DNA of 10,138 nucleotides from JAJOKK01 sp965370555 (GCA_965370555.1 CBDUVB010000053.1:1-10138), one strand, 5' to 3'; positions 1 to 6,604 are shown, counted from the stretch's first letter. Numbers and translations are program-made. Notes: generated from the sequence alone by a model not told the origin.

Positions 1-100
1 CCGATTGCGATATGCAACGAGCTTTCAATGTTTCTCCCAGGATCTCACCTGGATGAACCGAGTAGTCTGGCTTGAATGTGTACTGCTTGACGGTCTTCAT
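1..100 (-). CDS. higA: HigA-type antitoxin, N-terminal part (cut by window edge)
   Basis: The minus strand from 100 encodes an N-terminus starting MKTVKQYTF and containing VHPGEILGETL followed by ISQS. This is the characteristic start of XRE-family HigA antitoxins, whose helix-turn-helix follows directly. About 33 residues are visible and the rest lies outside the window. Its ATG overlaps the TGA of the upstream toxin gene by one base (TGATG), so the two are probably translationally coupled, in the toxin-first order typical of higBA. The known role of the family is to bind and neutralise the toxin and to repress the shared promoter. The palindrome at 468-482 is a plausible operator. Identification rests on the short VHPGE motif plus the toxin neighbour. 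Confidence 0.85.
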   Translation of the reverse strand, partial: MKTVKQYTFKPDYSVHPGEILGETLKARCISQS

Positions 101-435
101 CAGTGGTAGTCCTTTACTTCGAGGATACGAATCGATGTAACACGTCCTACGTCGATTGAACCATCATCGAGCAGGGGAATCGGATTGTTGGCCGGCTCCA
201 TAATGATTCGGTGTGGGTGCTTCGCATCTACTGCATACTGACCTTTTCTCTTCCCGGACAACGCATGACATCGGTCTGGCGGCCTTTGTGGAACGTCAGC
301 CAGACACTCCGCAGCTTGTAGGACCATCATGCGTCGCATGATCACCTTGGCGTTTTCCTTGCCGTACTCACGTATCAGCTCCGCTTCCGAGTTCATCCTC
401 TTCTGCATCTTTCGTGTTTTGAAGAGAATCTCCAT
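100..435 (-). CDS. higB: HigB/RelE-family toxin
   Basis: This 111-aa protein matches the HigB/RelE-ParE toxin family along its full length. Visible hallmarks are RCHALSGKRKGQYAVD (residues 55-70), HPHRIIMEPANNP (73-85) and the C-terminal ILEVKDYH. It also has the N-terminal helix with a YG.E.A..I..RM pattern common in the longer members sometimes annotated as killer suppression protein. Known members are mRNA interferases that cut mRNA on the ribosome. The start at 435 has a GAGGAG Shine-Dalgarno sequence about 5 nt upstream. A promoter and a palindromic operator lie just upstream, and higA follows with a 1-nt overlap. The gene looks intact. The exact substrate cannot be read from the sequence. 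Confidence 0.9.
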   Translation of the reverse strand: MEILFKTRKMQKRMNSEAELIREYGKENAKVIMRRMMVLQAAECLADVPQRPPDRCHALSGKRKGQYAVDAKHPHRIIMEPANNPIPLLDDGSIDVGRVTSIRILEVKDYH

Positions 436-464
436 GCATTCTCCTCTACATCAACCAGTACTTT

Positions 465-494
465 ATATTACCATATTGGTAAAGGAAAATGCAA
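465..494 (-). promoter_or_regulatory. sigma70-like promoter of the higBA module
   Basis: On the minus strand a TTGCAT -35 box (489-494) and a TAATAT -10 box (465-470) are separated by 18 bp. They lie about 30 bp upstream of the toxin start codon. The spacing and similarity to consensus support a vegetative promoter for the toxin-antitoxin operon. This is a by-eye prediction. Confidence 0.6.
468..482. promoter_or_regulatory. palindromic operator, probable HigA binding site
   Basis: The 15-bp sequence has perfect 6-bp arms, TTACCA and TGGTAA, around a 3-bp centre. It overlaps the -10 box and the adjacent spacer of the higBA promoter. HigA proteins are known to bind palindromes at this position and to autorepress, so this is the likely operator. 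Binding by this particular HigA is inferred. Confidence 0.55.
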
Positions 495-746
495 GTGCAA
501 GAGGCTCACCTGACGCTGAGACCAGCTCTAATGCCGCTGCAGGAAACCAGGTACCATCACAAATTAAATGCCACTTCTCTCGGATATTCAGCGGACTGGT
601 GAACATTCGAGAGCCGCGCGTCAGATTGTGGGGTGTGTTTCCAATGCCGCGATACGCCATTAGAGCGGCAAAACACCAAGAATAAAGGCCTGATCCTAAT
701 TTCTCTCGGATCGTTTACCTTACCGAGCCCTATTCAGAAGCCTGAT
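495..746. other. intergenic stretch, no supported gene
   Basis: Together with the higBA promoter region, about 310 bases separate the toxin from the next gene. Open frames here are short, lack a convincing ribosome-binding site and match nothing I recognise. A weak GATCC/GGATC inverted repeat near 690-712 lacks a T-run, so I do not call it a terminator. Confidence 0.4.
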
Positions 747-1280
747 TCATGACAAGATGACGCCGCACAGCACAAGTGGAATGGCAACAAGCCATGCAAC
801 AGCAACGAGGCTGGCCAACAGAGTAAAGCCTCGCTCGATTGATAGTCTGCCGGTGTAGCAGATCTGCGTCTGCTCATCGTTGGGAACAATGGGAACTGGC
901 GTCCCCTTTGAGAACATCGGCAGATCGGAGTACGTATGAAGGCCCTCGCGGTTGTTGAATGCACATTCGCTGTTGATCTGATGTTCCAATACAATAAGGT
1001 GGTCATGCCAGTACCGGTTGTAGGAGCGGTTCCGCTGATTGATCAAGATCCAGAACACATTCAGGACGACCCCCAGACAGGCAATCGTAGCCAGCGCGGG
1101 CGAATCGGCTAGAAACACGGATAGCAGACCCAAAAGGCTGCCGTTGATAATGAAAACCAGGCTTGCCCGATTGAGCAGCATACTCTTGGCCCTTCTCGCT
1201 TCGGCTGCGGTGATTTCGTAGCCTCTCAGCAAGGCTGCCAATCTCGTTTTGTTGGGCCCGGCGTCTGCATGATCGTTCAC
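747..1280 (-). CDS. small three-TM membrane protein, RipA/SLATT-like layout
   Basis: This 177-aa protein has a charged N-terminal helix, a hydrophobic hairpin at residues 39-58 and 61-80, then the basic, aromatic stretch NQRNRSYNRYWHDHL (81-95) with a glutamate-bearing helix (VLEHQ). A soluble loop of about 55 residues and a C-terminal membrane segment at 151-174 follow. The layout resembles small RipA-like or SLATT-type membrane proteins found in defence loci, but I cannot assign it firmly to a family. The start is GTG at 1280, preceded by a GAGAGGTG ribosome-binding region. The GTG shares a 4-nt GTGA overlap with the stop of the small frameshifted gene upstream, so it belongs to the same operon. 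By analogy it could be a membrane effector; that is inference. Confidence 0.75.
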   Translation of the reverse strand: MNDHADAGPNKTRLAALLRGYEITAAEARRAKSMLLNRASLVFIINGSLLGLLSVFLADSPALATIACLGVVLNVFWILINQRNRSYNRYWHDHLIVLEHQINSECAFNNREGLHTYSDLPMFSKGTPVPIVPNDEQTQICYTGRLSIERGFTLLASLVAVAWLVAIPLVLCGVILS

Positions 1281-1464
1281 TGCTCATCACCTCTCTCTCG
1301 GATCCCTTTCTCGATGTGAGCCCATTCCTCCCCGATGAGTTCGGCTTGCTGGCTCACGGTCTTAGTTGCCTTCTTCAGTTTGTCGGTGGTCGCTCCCCGT
1401 GCCGTAGAGCCTTCCAAAAATCTGGCAATTCAAGATCTCCCTCTGTGCCCGAGCTTCTCCTCAT
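1277..1464 (-). pseudogene. small gene with C-terminal QQAELIGEE tail, frameshifted
   Basis: An ATG at 1464 opens a frame MRRSSGTEGDLELPDF that reaches a stop after 29 residues. The frame offset by -1 continues from the same place (LEGSTARGATTDKLKK) into TVSQQAELIGEEW and ends in a TGA overlapping the next gene's GTG. Adding one T to the T5 run near 1422-1426 would give one continuous reading frame of about 62 aa. The tail is clearly related in protein and DNA to the ORF at 3044-3166, and both sit directly in front of another gene with a few bases of overlap. I do not recognise the family. Alternatives to a true pseudogene are a homopolymer error in the assembly or ribosomal frameshifting. 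Confidence 0.5.
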
Positions 1465-1472
1465 TGATCAGC

Positions 1473-1976
1473 CTATACTCCTGTCAGAGGTCTATCAGAG
1501 CCATAGGCCCACCGGTTGAAAGATCTGTAGACGTTTCGGAGGCGCTCTGCAATCGGCTTTGACGATGTAGCTCGTTCTGAGGTGTCGTCGATTCGAGCCT
1601 CGATCCAACTGCCTAGTGCTCCAATTCCAATTATGATTATCATGACCAGAAAGAAGTATCGGGCTTCCCTATGAATGAACAGACGCCTCTCCATCCAAAT
1701 CCCTATATTGCGGATCAAGCTCTCTTGGCTGCCTACTGTAGGATCGTAATGGGGAACCTGGGAAAACGATACCATATAGAATACAAGAGCTGAAAGCGCG
1801 ATTGCGGTTGCTATGCCGCCAACAATCCGCTTCTGGGCAACAGGCGATATGCGACCAAGCCGACCAAGAGGGCGCCTAGCGAGTCCCCAGACCAATGGCA
1901 GCACGAAGCGCTTAAACAGCAGTTCATACACAAGCCCACTTACGATTGCCAGTAGCACCCAAACGAGTGCATTCAT
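1473..1976 (-). CDS. three-TM membrane protein of unknown function
   Basis: From the ATG at 1976 this gives a 167-aa protein that begins with a membrane segment (MNALVWVLLAIVSGLVYELL). It then has a basic loop (KRF, RRPLGRLGR), a second membrane segment, a roughly 35-residue loop with MERRLFIHREAR, and a third very hydrophobic segment containing VMIIIIGIGALG. The charged C-terminal tail is probably cytoplasmic. The frame stays open to an ATG at 2069, which would overlap the Mrr-like gene by 44 nt and add a polar N-terminus. I prefer 1976 because it starts at the hydrophobic helix, although neither start has a clear Shine-Dalgarno site. The gene follows the nuclease gene after about 50 nt, so the two are probably co-transcribed. 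No family is recognised. Confidence 0.7.
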   Translation of the reverse strand: MNALVWVLLAIVSGLVYELLFKRFVLPLVWGLARRPLGRLGRISPVAQKRIVGGIATAIALSALVFYMVSFSQVPHYDPTVGSQESLIRNIGIWMERRLFIHREARYFFLVMIIIIGIGALGSWIEARIDDTSERATSSKPIAERLRNVYRSFNRWAYGSDRPLTGV

Positions 1977-2025
1977 GTGCTTGACGCTCTGATGTGCAGC
2001 TGCAGATGGTGCGGGAGTGGGCTCA

Positions 2026-3051
2026 TCATAATCCCTCGCTAGTGCTATCACTGATCGGTTCGGGAACATAGACTTGCTTCAGAGGCAGTAGGCCCTTGTA
2101 CTTGGAGTCGAAGTGTTCGTAGTACTCAAAGATCAAATCAACAAGTTCACCGCCGTCGATGAGTCGAAGATTGCTCTTGTTGCGGGCGAAGTTCTTGGCC
2201 TGATTCGTGAAGGTGCCTAGCGTAACGAGTAATCCGAATTCCTCGTTGCCGACCTTGCCGTACAAAGCAGAGACAATCGGATCGCCAACGCTGCCTTCGG
2301 TGCTCTTGACTTGAACCTTGATGATTGGAGGCTCGAAGCCAAGTTCGTCTTTGTGTGCGATGATGTCGACCCCTGCATCCGTTCCGACTGGAGTTACGCG
2401 AGTCTTGTACCCCATGGCTTCCAGGAGATGGGCGACGAAATGCTCCAATGGGTAACCCTTCGCTTCACGCGCGAGACGCTTGAGGACGTAGTCTCGCGTA
2501 GTTGCCTCGATCTCCTCAGCGACGATCGACGCCGTCTCTTCGTCGCTGTCGGCAGAGGTTGGCGTTTCGCCCGCAAGTGCCGCAAGAAACTCATCCGCGT
2601 AGTTCTTGACCTGGAATAAGGTCAGCGCCGACCCGATCTCATAGAGAGCGCCCTGCGAGAACCGAGTTCGGGGATACTCGCCGAGCCATTCAATGTCCCT
2701 CAGATTAGGATATTCGCGGTTTGGCGATGGATCGTAACGATACCCGCCGGCGATTCTCCCAATATGGATATGGCGGTCGATCTTCGAGGGATAGACGACA
2801 AGACCGCCCGGTTGCATTTCCGTGATGAACCGATAGAGCTGTCCCGCGTGGACAGGAATCGCCCCTGCCTTTGCCTTCGGATACGTCTCGGCGATCTTGT
2901 TCTTGAGGGCCTCGCGATCTGCGGCAATCGACGAGACGTCGCCCATCTCATTCCAGCCTACGGCGATGACCTGCTTCTTCAGAAACAGGCTATCGGCGAC
3001 ACCCAGCCGCCCACCGTGGATACCCCAGAGAGTCTTGTCGTTTTCACTCAT
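2026..3051 (-). CDS. Mrr-like restriction endonuclease with N-terminal PUA/EVE-like region
   Basis: This 341-aa protein has two parts. Residues 1-125 (IHGG, VGW, AGQLYRF, GGLVVYPSK, HIGRIAGGY) look like the PUA/EVE-like region seen in restriction-system proteins, which may read modified bases. Residues 185-310 form an Mrr_cat-type PD-(D/E)XK domain: E203 in the LEHFVAHLLEAMGY helix, D229 in DAGVDII and Q247-V-K249 in KVQVKS, followed by AKNFAR and LIDGGELVDL. Mrr enzymes cut DNA carrying foreign methylation, so cleavage of modified phage DNA is the likely role. The start at 3051 has AGGAG 6 nt upstream and overlaps the upstream short ORF by 8 nt. All catalytic residues seem present, so the gene appears functional. 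The N-terminal domain assignment is less sure than the nuclease domain. Confidence 0.88.
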   Translation of the reverse strand: MSENDKTLWGIHGGRLGVADSLFLKKQVIAVGWNEMGDVSSIAADREALKNKIAETYPKAKAGAIPVHAGQLYRFITEMQPGGLVVYPSKIDRHIHIGRIAGGYRYDPSPNREYPNLRDIEWLGEYPRTRFSQGALYEIGSALTLFQVKNYADEFLAALAGETPTSADSDEETASIVAEEIEATTRDYVLKRLAREAKGYPLEHFVAHLLEAMGYKTRVTPVGTDAGVDIIAHKDELGFEPPIIKVQVKSTEGSVGDPIVSALYGKVGNEEFGLLVTLGTFTNQAKNFARNKSNLRLIDGGELVDLIFEYYEHFDSKYKGLLPLKQVYVPEPISDSTSEGL

Positions 3052-3166
3052 GTCGTTCTCCTATCTCGCTCATTTCCTCTCCGATCAATTCGGCTTGTTG
3101 GGTAATGAGGTTGACGGCACTGTCTGCGAGCCTGCCATTTCCGCAGTGTAAACCCGTATGAGTCAA
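3044..3166 (-). CDS. short ORF with QQAELIGEE tail, uncertain start
   Basis: A frame ending AVNLITQQAELIGEEM and then SEIGERHE stops at a TGA that overlaps the ATG of the Mrr-like gene by 8 nt. The frame is open far upstream, but a 5' extension would run into the Cys-rich gene. A TTG at 3166 would give 40 residues, and an ATG at 3138 is in another frame (a -1 shift away). The tail is homologous to the end of the small gene at 1277-1464, with many synonymous differences in the shared block, which argues that the peptide was once under selection. It may be a truncated copy, a decayed gene or a leader for translational coupling. Function is unknown. Confidence 0.4.
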   Translation of the reverse strand: MTHTGLHCGNGRLADSAVNLITQQAELIGEEMSEIGERHE

Positions 3167-3182
3167 GATGTAGGCCGATTTC

Positions 3183-3908
3183 TTACGCTCCTTCGCAGTC
3201 GCTCTCACCCTGGAGGCAAACAATCTCGATACCATCAGGTCCAATAGACAGGTTGGTGTCGTCATCTCGCACATCGAGCGTTCCGTCGAAGAGAAGCAGA
3301 TCCGAAAGGTCATCTACCCGAAGGCGTCTAGCATCTGTGTCCCTCTTGGCGCACTCACACACCAGGAATCTGAACTCCCGCTGCCATGCAAAGCAAGTGC
3401 GTTTGCACACGCAGCTTTGGCGATTGGGATCATCGGAGTACTCAACATGTGAGCAGCCAGTATCCGGTTCTGTCCCTCGAATACGTTCAAGCAGCGTGCC
3501 AATGTCGTGCGATCGCAGCGCCACGAAGCAGGGTCCTAGCTTCTCTCGCTGCTCCCGCAGATCTGCTATCAGTGCTTCGAGCTCGCAGGAATTCTCCCAT
3601 GCGGACACCATGCTCCAGCAGTGCAGATGGAAGGATCGATCTGTCGCACCATAGACGGTCGCGGATGTTGGATGAAACCGCGATAGCGGCACTCCGTCCC
3701 TGAGGAACACGGGGGCGATCTCATCTCTCTCCTCACGATATGAGTACACGCACGACTCATATTTGTCACCAAAGGTCCTGTCTGCGTTGATCCGGTAGAA
3801 TTCAGGTGTGTTGAGGTATAGCTCCCCCTGGACAAGTTTCTCAAGATGCTCACGCTTGCCCCACTTGATGAGTGCGCCCACTCTCTTGGCCCAATCGGGA
3901 GCAGCCAT
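3183..3908 (-). CDS. Cys-rich protein of unknown function
   Basis: This 241-aa protein is soluble, with no signal peptide or membrane segment. The N-terminus (IKWGKREHLEKLVQGELYLN) with a following FYR and GDKYES resembles, in general pattern, uncharacterised families such as DUF2971, in which an element with a basic residue, an aromatic and an E.RF motif occurs later; here that is AWQREFRFLVCEC (residues 174-186). A cluster of cysteines and one histidine at 152-172 (CSHVEY, CVCKRTC) could bind a metal. The ATG at 3908 overlaps the stop of the upstream hsdR fragment by 1 nt (TGATG), which fixes the start and places it in the operon. Downstream lies the short tail ORF and then the Mrr-like nuclease. 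I do not assign a function; a role alongside the nuclease is inference. Confidence 0.75.
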   Translation of the reverse strand: MAAPDWAKRVGALIKWGKREHLEKLVQGELYLNTPEFYRINADRTFGDKYESCVYSYREERDEIAPVFLRDGVPLSRFHPTSATVYGATDRSFHLHCWSMVSAWENSCELEALIADLREQREKLGPCFVALRSHDIGTLLERIRGTEPDTGCSHVEYSDDPNRQSCVCKRTCFAWQREFRFLVCECAKRDTDARRLRVDDLSDLLLFDGTLDVRDDDTNLSIGPDGIEIVCLQGESDCEGA

Positions 3909-4168
3909 CAGTTTCCGCCCGTACTGGATCCGGGTGTTTGGGCGAGGTCGTCGGTGATGGCTTGGAGTTCTTCGAGGGCTCCAACCGGCTTTCCATAAAC
4001 AAAGATCATGTAGTCGGCAAAGCCTTCTCCGCCGAATAGTGGAAACTCGCGGATGATGACGCCGTCATTGGCAGCAAGGTTGATCTCATCCCGGTTCTGA
4101 ATGATCCAGCCCGCCTCATTCAACTGATAGTCGATTCTTTCGCGCGCCTTTTCTTCAGGTGTGGTCAT
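3908..4168 (-). pseudogene. hsdR: HsdR N-terminal fragment, copy 1
   Basis: The first 62 or so of 86 residues match the start of type I restriction HsdR subunits: TPEEKARERIDYQLNEAGW, NRDEINLAA, VIIREFPL and GFADYMIFV. Intact HsdR is about 800-1100 aa, with helicase domains after this nuclease domain, so nearly all of the gene is missing. The strand that should carry E-x-K (usually IEAK) reads ALEELQ here and the lysine is gone, so the nuclease site is broken. The C-terminal 20 residues (ELQAITDDLAQTPGSS) look foreign and may come from another gene joined in frame. Its ATG overlaps the ORF6N stop by 4 nt (ATGA) and its stop overlaps the next start by 1 nt, so it could still be translated. It might be a short domesticated protein. 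Confidence 0.75.
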
Positions 4169-4698
4169 TCCGTCTTCTCACCTGACTCGAACCCAATCTT
4201 GGGCGTTCTCGGAGCGGGAGCCATCAACTGTCTGATTGCCGCGACAATCGAGCGAAGAGCTTCATCGTGTTCACCGACCTTGTCTTCGAGTTCCTCCAGC
4301 TTGCGCAGCATCTCAACCTGAGAGGAGAGTATGACCCTCAGTCGCACAAAGGCTCGAACCACGAACACGCTCATCTCGATCGCGCGCTCAGAGTGAAGGA
4401 CATTCGCGGCCATCAGAGCGCCATGCTCAGTGAATGCATACGGAAGGCTTCGCCGTCCACCATGCCCAGCACTTGAAATCGCAGATTGCGACCTCAAGTT
4501 GTCAAACTCCTCTTGAGTGAGCTGGAACATGAAGTCTTCTGGGAACCGGGCCTTATTGCGCTTGACCTGCTCATTCAGTCGCCTAGTTTCCACACCGTAC
4601 AGCTGCGCCAAATCAGCATCGATGATGACGTTCTGAGCTCTGATGAGAATGATTCGTCGTTCGACGAACTCGGCTGGGACAAGATCTGTCTTCGTCAT
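4165..4698 (-). CDS. ORF6N-domain protein (phage-antirepressor-like DNA-binding)
   Basis: This 177-aa protein carries a complete ORF6N domain at about residues 10-100: RRIILIRAQNVIIDADLAQLYG, VKRN..RFPEDFMFQLT, NLRSQ and the hallmark GGRRSLPYAFTEHGALM. A VFVVRAFVRLR segment and a predicted coiled coil (KLEELEDKVGEHDEAL, about 132-148) follow, so it probably oligomerises. ORF6N domains are DNA-binding modules of phage antirepressors, and chromosomal copies often lie inside type I restriction operons next to hsdR, which fits the hsdR fragment overlapping its stop. The start at 4698 has an AGGGGG ribosome-binding site about 4 nt upstream. A 27-bp palindrome lies 65-90 bp upstream and a close relative lies within the gene. 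The gene looks intact and may be a regulator. Confidence 0.9.
   Translation of the reverse strand: MTKTDLVPAEFVERRIILIRAQNVIIDADLAQLYGVETRRLNEQVKRNKARFPEDFMFQLTQEEFDNLRSQSAISSAGHGGRRSLPYAFTEHGALMAANVLHSERAIEMSVFVVRAFVRLRVILSSQVEMLRKLEELEDKVGEHDEALRSIVAAIRQLMAPAPRTPKIGFESGEKTE
4472..4498. repeat. 27-bp imperfect palindrome inside the ORF6N gene
   Basis: The arms CTTGAAATCGCA and TGCGACCTCAAG pair at 10 of 12 positions around a GAT centre. The site falls on the codons for the conserved NLRSQ region. It matches the palindrome upstream of the same gene at 24 of 27 positions when that one is read on the opposite strand. Confidence 0.6.
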
Positions 4699-4762
4699 GC
4701 CCCCCTTTCAAGGGTGATCACGGCTTGTGACCACCTTCTGTTCCTCTTCTCCTATGCTTTGG

Positions 4763-4789
4763 CTTGAGGTCGCAATTTGAGATCTCAAG
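4763..4789. promoter_or_regulatory. 27-bp palindrome upstream of ORF6N gene, candidate operator
   Basis: The arms CTTGAGGTCGCAA and TTGAGATCTCAAG pair at 11 of 13 positions around a single base; the core TTGAGATCTCAA is a perfect 12-bp palindrome. The position, 65-90 bp upstream of the ORF6N start, suits an operator. Read on the minus strand in one frame it also spells NLRSQIATSS, a peptide typical of ORF6N domains, so a gene remnant is the alternative explanation. Confidence 0.45.
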
Positions 4790-4830
4790 TTGGTGCGCTC
4801 TGAGCTTCTCAAGAGCCCCACAAACTAACA

Positions 4831-4843
4831 CGCCCCTGGGGCG
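4831..4843 (-). terminator. GC hairpin downstream of hsdR fragment, weak terminator
   Basis: CGCCC and GGGCG pair perfectly around a 3-nt loop. On the minus strand the hairpin is followed by TGTTAGTTTG, a modestly T-rich tail. It lies about 95 bp after the stop of the second hsdR fragment and before the ORF6N gene, so it could separate two transcripts. The T-tract is imperfect, so confidence is low. Confidence 0.3.
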
Positions 4844-4937
4844 ATGCCCGGGAGCGCGGTCGAATCTTGTTTTGCAGCTTGTTCGTGACACGTTCACACG
4901 CTCCTATCTCTCTCCTGCAGCCTAATTACACTAACGC

Positions 4938-5231
4938 TTATGTAGTTTGCGGTTTATTCTTAGTTCCATCAACAAGAAACGCCAGCTGTGTCTGAATCTC
5001 GTCACTGCGAACGCGATCGCTATCCGGCTTGTCGTCGAACGCAGCGACGGGTCTTCTGTCGACGAAGAGCATGTAGTCGGCAAAGCCTTCTCCGCCAATT
5101 AGCGGGAACTCACGGATGATGACGCCGTCATTGGCGGCAAGGTTGATCTCGTCTCGGTTCTGAACGATCCAGCCGGCTTCATTCAGTTGCCAGTCGATCT
5201 TCTCTCGCGCCTTTTCTTCAGGTGTGGTCAC
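4938..5231 (-). pseudogene. hsdR: HsdR N-terminal fragment, copy 2
   Basis: This is a 97-aa reading frame beginning with GTG at 5231 behind a clear AGGAGG site. Its first 58 residues closely match copy 1 (TPEEKAREKIDWQLNEAGW, GFADYMLFVDRRP), and most DNA differences between the copies are synonymous, so they descend from separate once-functional hsdR genes. Here the strand after the aspartate reads AFDDKP, so a D..(D/E)-x-K arrangement is kept. The sequence then departs (DSDRVRSDEIQTQLAFL) and stops, with all helicase domains missing. The likely reading is a truncated remnant. A free-standing mini nuclease domain is possible but less likely. The fragment follows a winged-helix remnant, an order known from restriction operons. 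Confidence 0.75.
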
Positions 5232-5295
5232 TTATTCATCCTCCTGCTAGGCCCGAGCAGATCATCGCTACTCTCTCATTCTGCGTGCTCCGATA

Positions 5296-5454
5296 CTATG
5301 TCCGGTTTGTCGGGTTCGTGACGGGTTTTCGAGCTAGAACGTAATGAGCGCCACGGCCCGTCTTCCCCATCTTCTCGAATACCCCTTTCGAAACAAGATC
5401 GCCGAGATCGCGGAACAATAGACTCGATAGCTGGCTAAGTGTCAGTTTCGTCAT
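5296..5454 (-). pseudogene. winged-helix C-terminal remnant of AlbA_2-type regulator
   Basis: This 52-residue frame contains FRDLGDLVSKGVFEKMGKTG followed by RGAHYVLARKP. This is the wing region that ends many AlbA_2/RecG-like ATP-binding regulators, proteins of about 400-550 aa often encoded just before hsdR. The ATG at 5454 has GGAGG 10 nt upstream, so it can be translated as a small protein, but the missing ATP-binding portion suggests a 3' remnant. It follows the 375-aa nuclease gene after 22 nt and precedes the second hsdR fragment by about 65 nt. This repeats the pattern seen elsewhere in the window, in which only gene ends survive at junctions. A small free-standing wHTH protein is the alternative. 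Confidence 0.6.
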
Positions 5455-5476
5455 GACTCGATTGCCTCCTGCCTCG

Positions 5477-6604
5477 TCACGTCCTGCGAATCTCCTCGAT
5501 CATCCACTGTATCACATCAGTGAATTGGCTCAGACTGCCGGCATTGGACAGAGGTACTATTGAGGCATGTGGATAGCCGGTGATCTTCTTCTCGGACAGA
5601 TCGAGACCGCTAATTGCGACAAGGCGCTCCAGCAATGCCTGGCGCAGCGCTTCACTCTGAAAGGGTGGCGTCTTCATGTAGACGTCGAAATAGATATCAA
5701 TCTTACCTGCTGTGCGAACTGCAAACAGTTGGTGCTTCGCGCCCTTGTGGAAGACACGGGGCACGAAGCTCCCGTACTTGAGGCCTTCTCCCCACCAAAC
5801 CTCCACACCTTCCATCTTGTAAAGAGTGTGCAGAAGGTTGTGAGCAGCTGTTGCAGCATCATCTCCTGCCCTCTCGCGGATTGCGGCAAGGAAGTCTGGT
5901 TCGTTCCACTTTTTCTTCGCACGAACACCGGCAACTCGTTTCCTCTCGCTCGCTCCGATTAATCTCGGAACTAGCGTCTGTAACCCCTCACCGACGTATT
6001 GCTTGACTTCCACGGCAAAGACATCCGCTGGATTCATTTGCTCGTTGAGAAATTCAACCATACGACGTAGCTCTTTCGGGATCACGTCGGCAACGAAAAC
6101 TAGGCGAATACGGCCGGCTTGGAGATTGGTCCGCACGTGCTCCCAGTAGTCATCTGTGTCGCCATCTGGACCGAGGACATCTCCGAGTGCAGATTCGAGA
6201 TCAACCTTCTCCTTTTCGCAGCGACGCTCCAGCTCAGCAGCGATTCGTTCAACTGGCCAGTACGAGACGGCATGGGCTGCGTATTCCAGAAGCTGTCCAA
6301 CGACCTCTCTGCGAAGGCGCGTGTCCGAGCTACGCTTCACTTCAACAAGCGTTGGGATGCTGTCCTGGTCCAGGAAGAGATGATCAACGGACCAGCGGCT
6401 TCCTTCAAGTTCGTCGCTGGGAAGCCCCATCTCACGGGTGACCAGAAGCCAACGACGAGGCTCCTCACTGTCCATCTGATCGCCCGCAAGAAGGTTCGGG
6501 TACTTGGCGAGCAGCTCCTGAAGGATGTCCTCAGAGTTATACGGCTGTTCCGTCATCTCGACTAGCTCATCATCGTCGCGCACAAGGAAGATTCCACCAC
6601 TCAT
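5477..6604 (-). CDS. predicted PD-(D/E)XK nuclease, NucS/DUF91-like
   Basis: From the ATG at 6604 the product is 375 aa. Near residues 74-110 it has VDHLFLDQDSIPTLVEVKR followed by SSDTRLRREVVGQLLEYAAH. The D74/D79/D81 cluster, E88-x-K90 and Q104-x-L-x-Y form a PD-(D/E)XK nuclease core of the kind seen in NucS-like and DUF91-type proteins. A middle region (RLVFVADVIPKELRRMVEFLNEQM) continues the fold, and a roughly 200-residue C-terminal domain with KKKWNE and aromatic strands is unassigned. The frame extends upstream to 6718, but GGAGAG 3 nt before 6604 and the loss of family resemblance upstream favour the shorter start. Repeat repA lies about 100 bp upstream. A role in DNA cleavage or defence is inferred from fold and context. 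Confidence 0.82.
   Translation of the reverse strand: MSGGIFLVRDDDELVEMTEQPYNSEDILQELLAKYPNLLAGDQMDSEEPRRWLLVTREMGLPSDELEGSRWSVDHLFLDQDSIPTLVEVKRSSDTRLRREVVGQLLEYAAHAVSYWPVERIAAELERRCEKEKVDLESALGDVLGPDGDTDDYWEHVRTNLQAGRIRLVFVADVIPKELRRMVEFLNEQMNPADVFAVEVKQYVGEGLQTLVPRLIGASERKRVAGVRAKKKWNEPDFLAAIRERAGDDAATAAHNLLHTLYKMEGVEVWWGEGLKYGSFVPRVFHKGAKHQLFAVRTAGKIDIYFDVYMKTPPFQSEALRQALLERLVAISGLDLSEKKITGYPHASIVPLSNAGSLSQFTDVIQWMIEEIRRT

Noticed and set aside
463..660. 65-aa minus-strand frame upstream of the higBA promoter
   Set aside because: It has no ribosome-binding site and no recognisable motif, and its end lies over the higBA promoter and operator.
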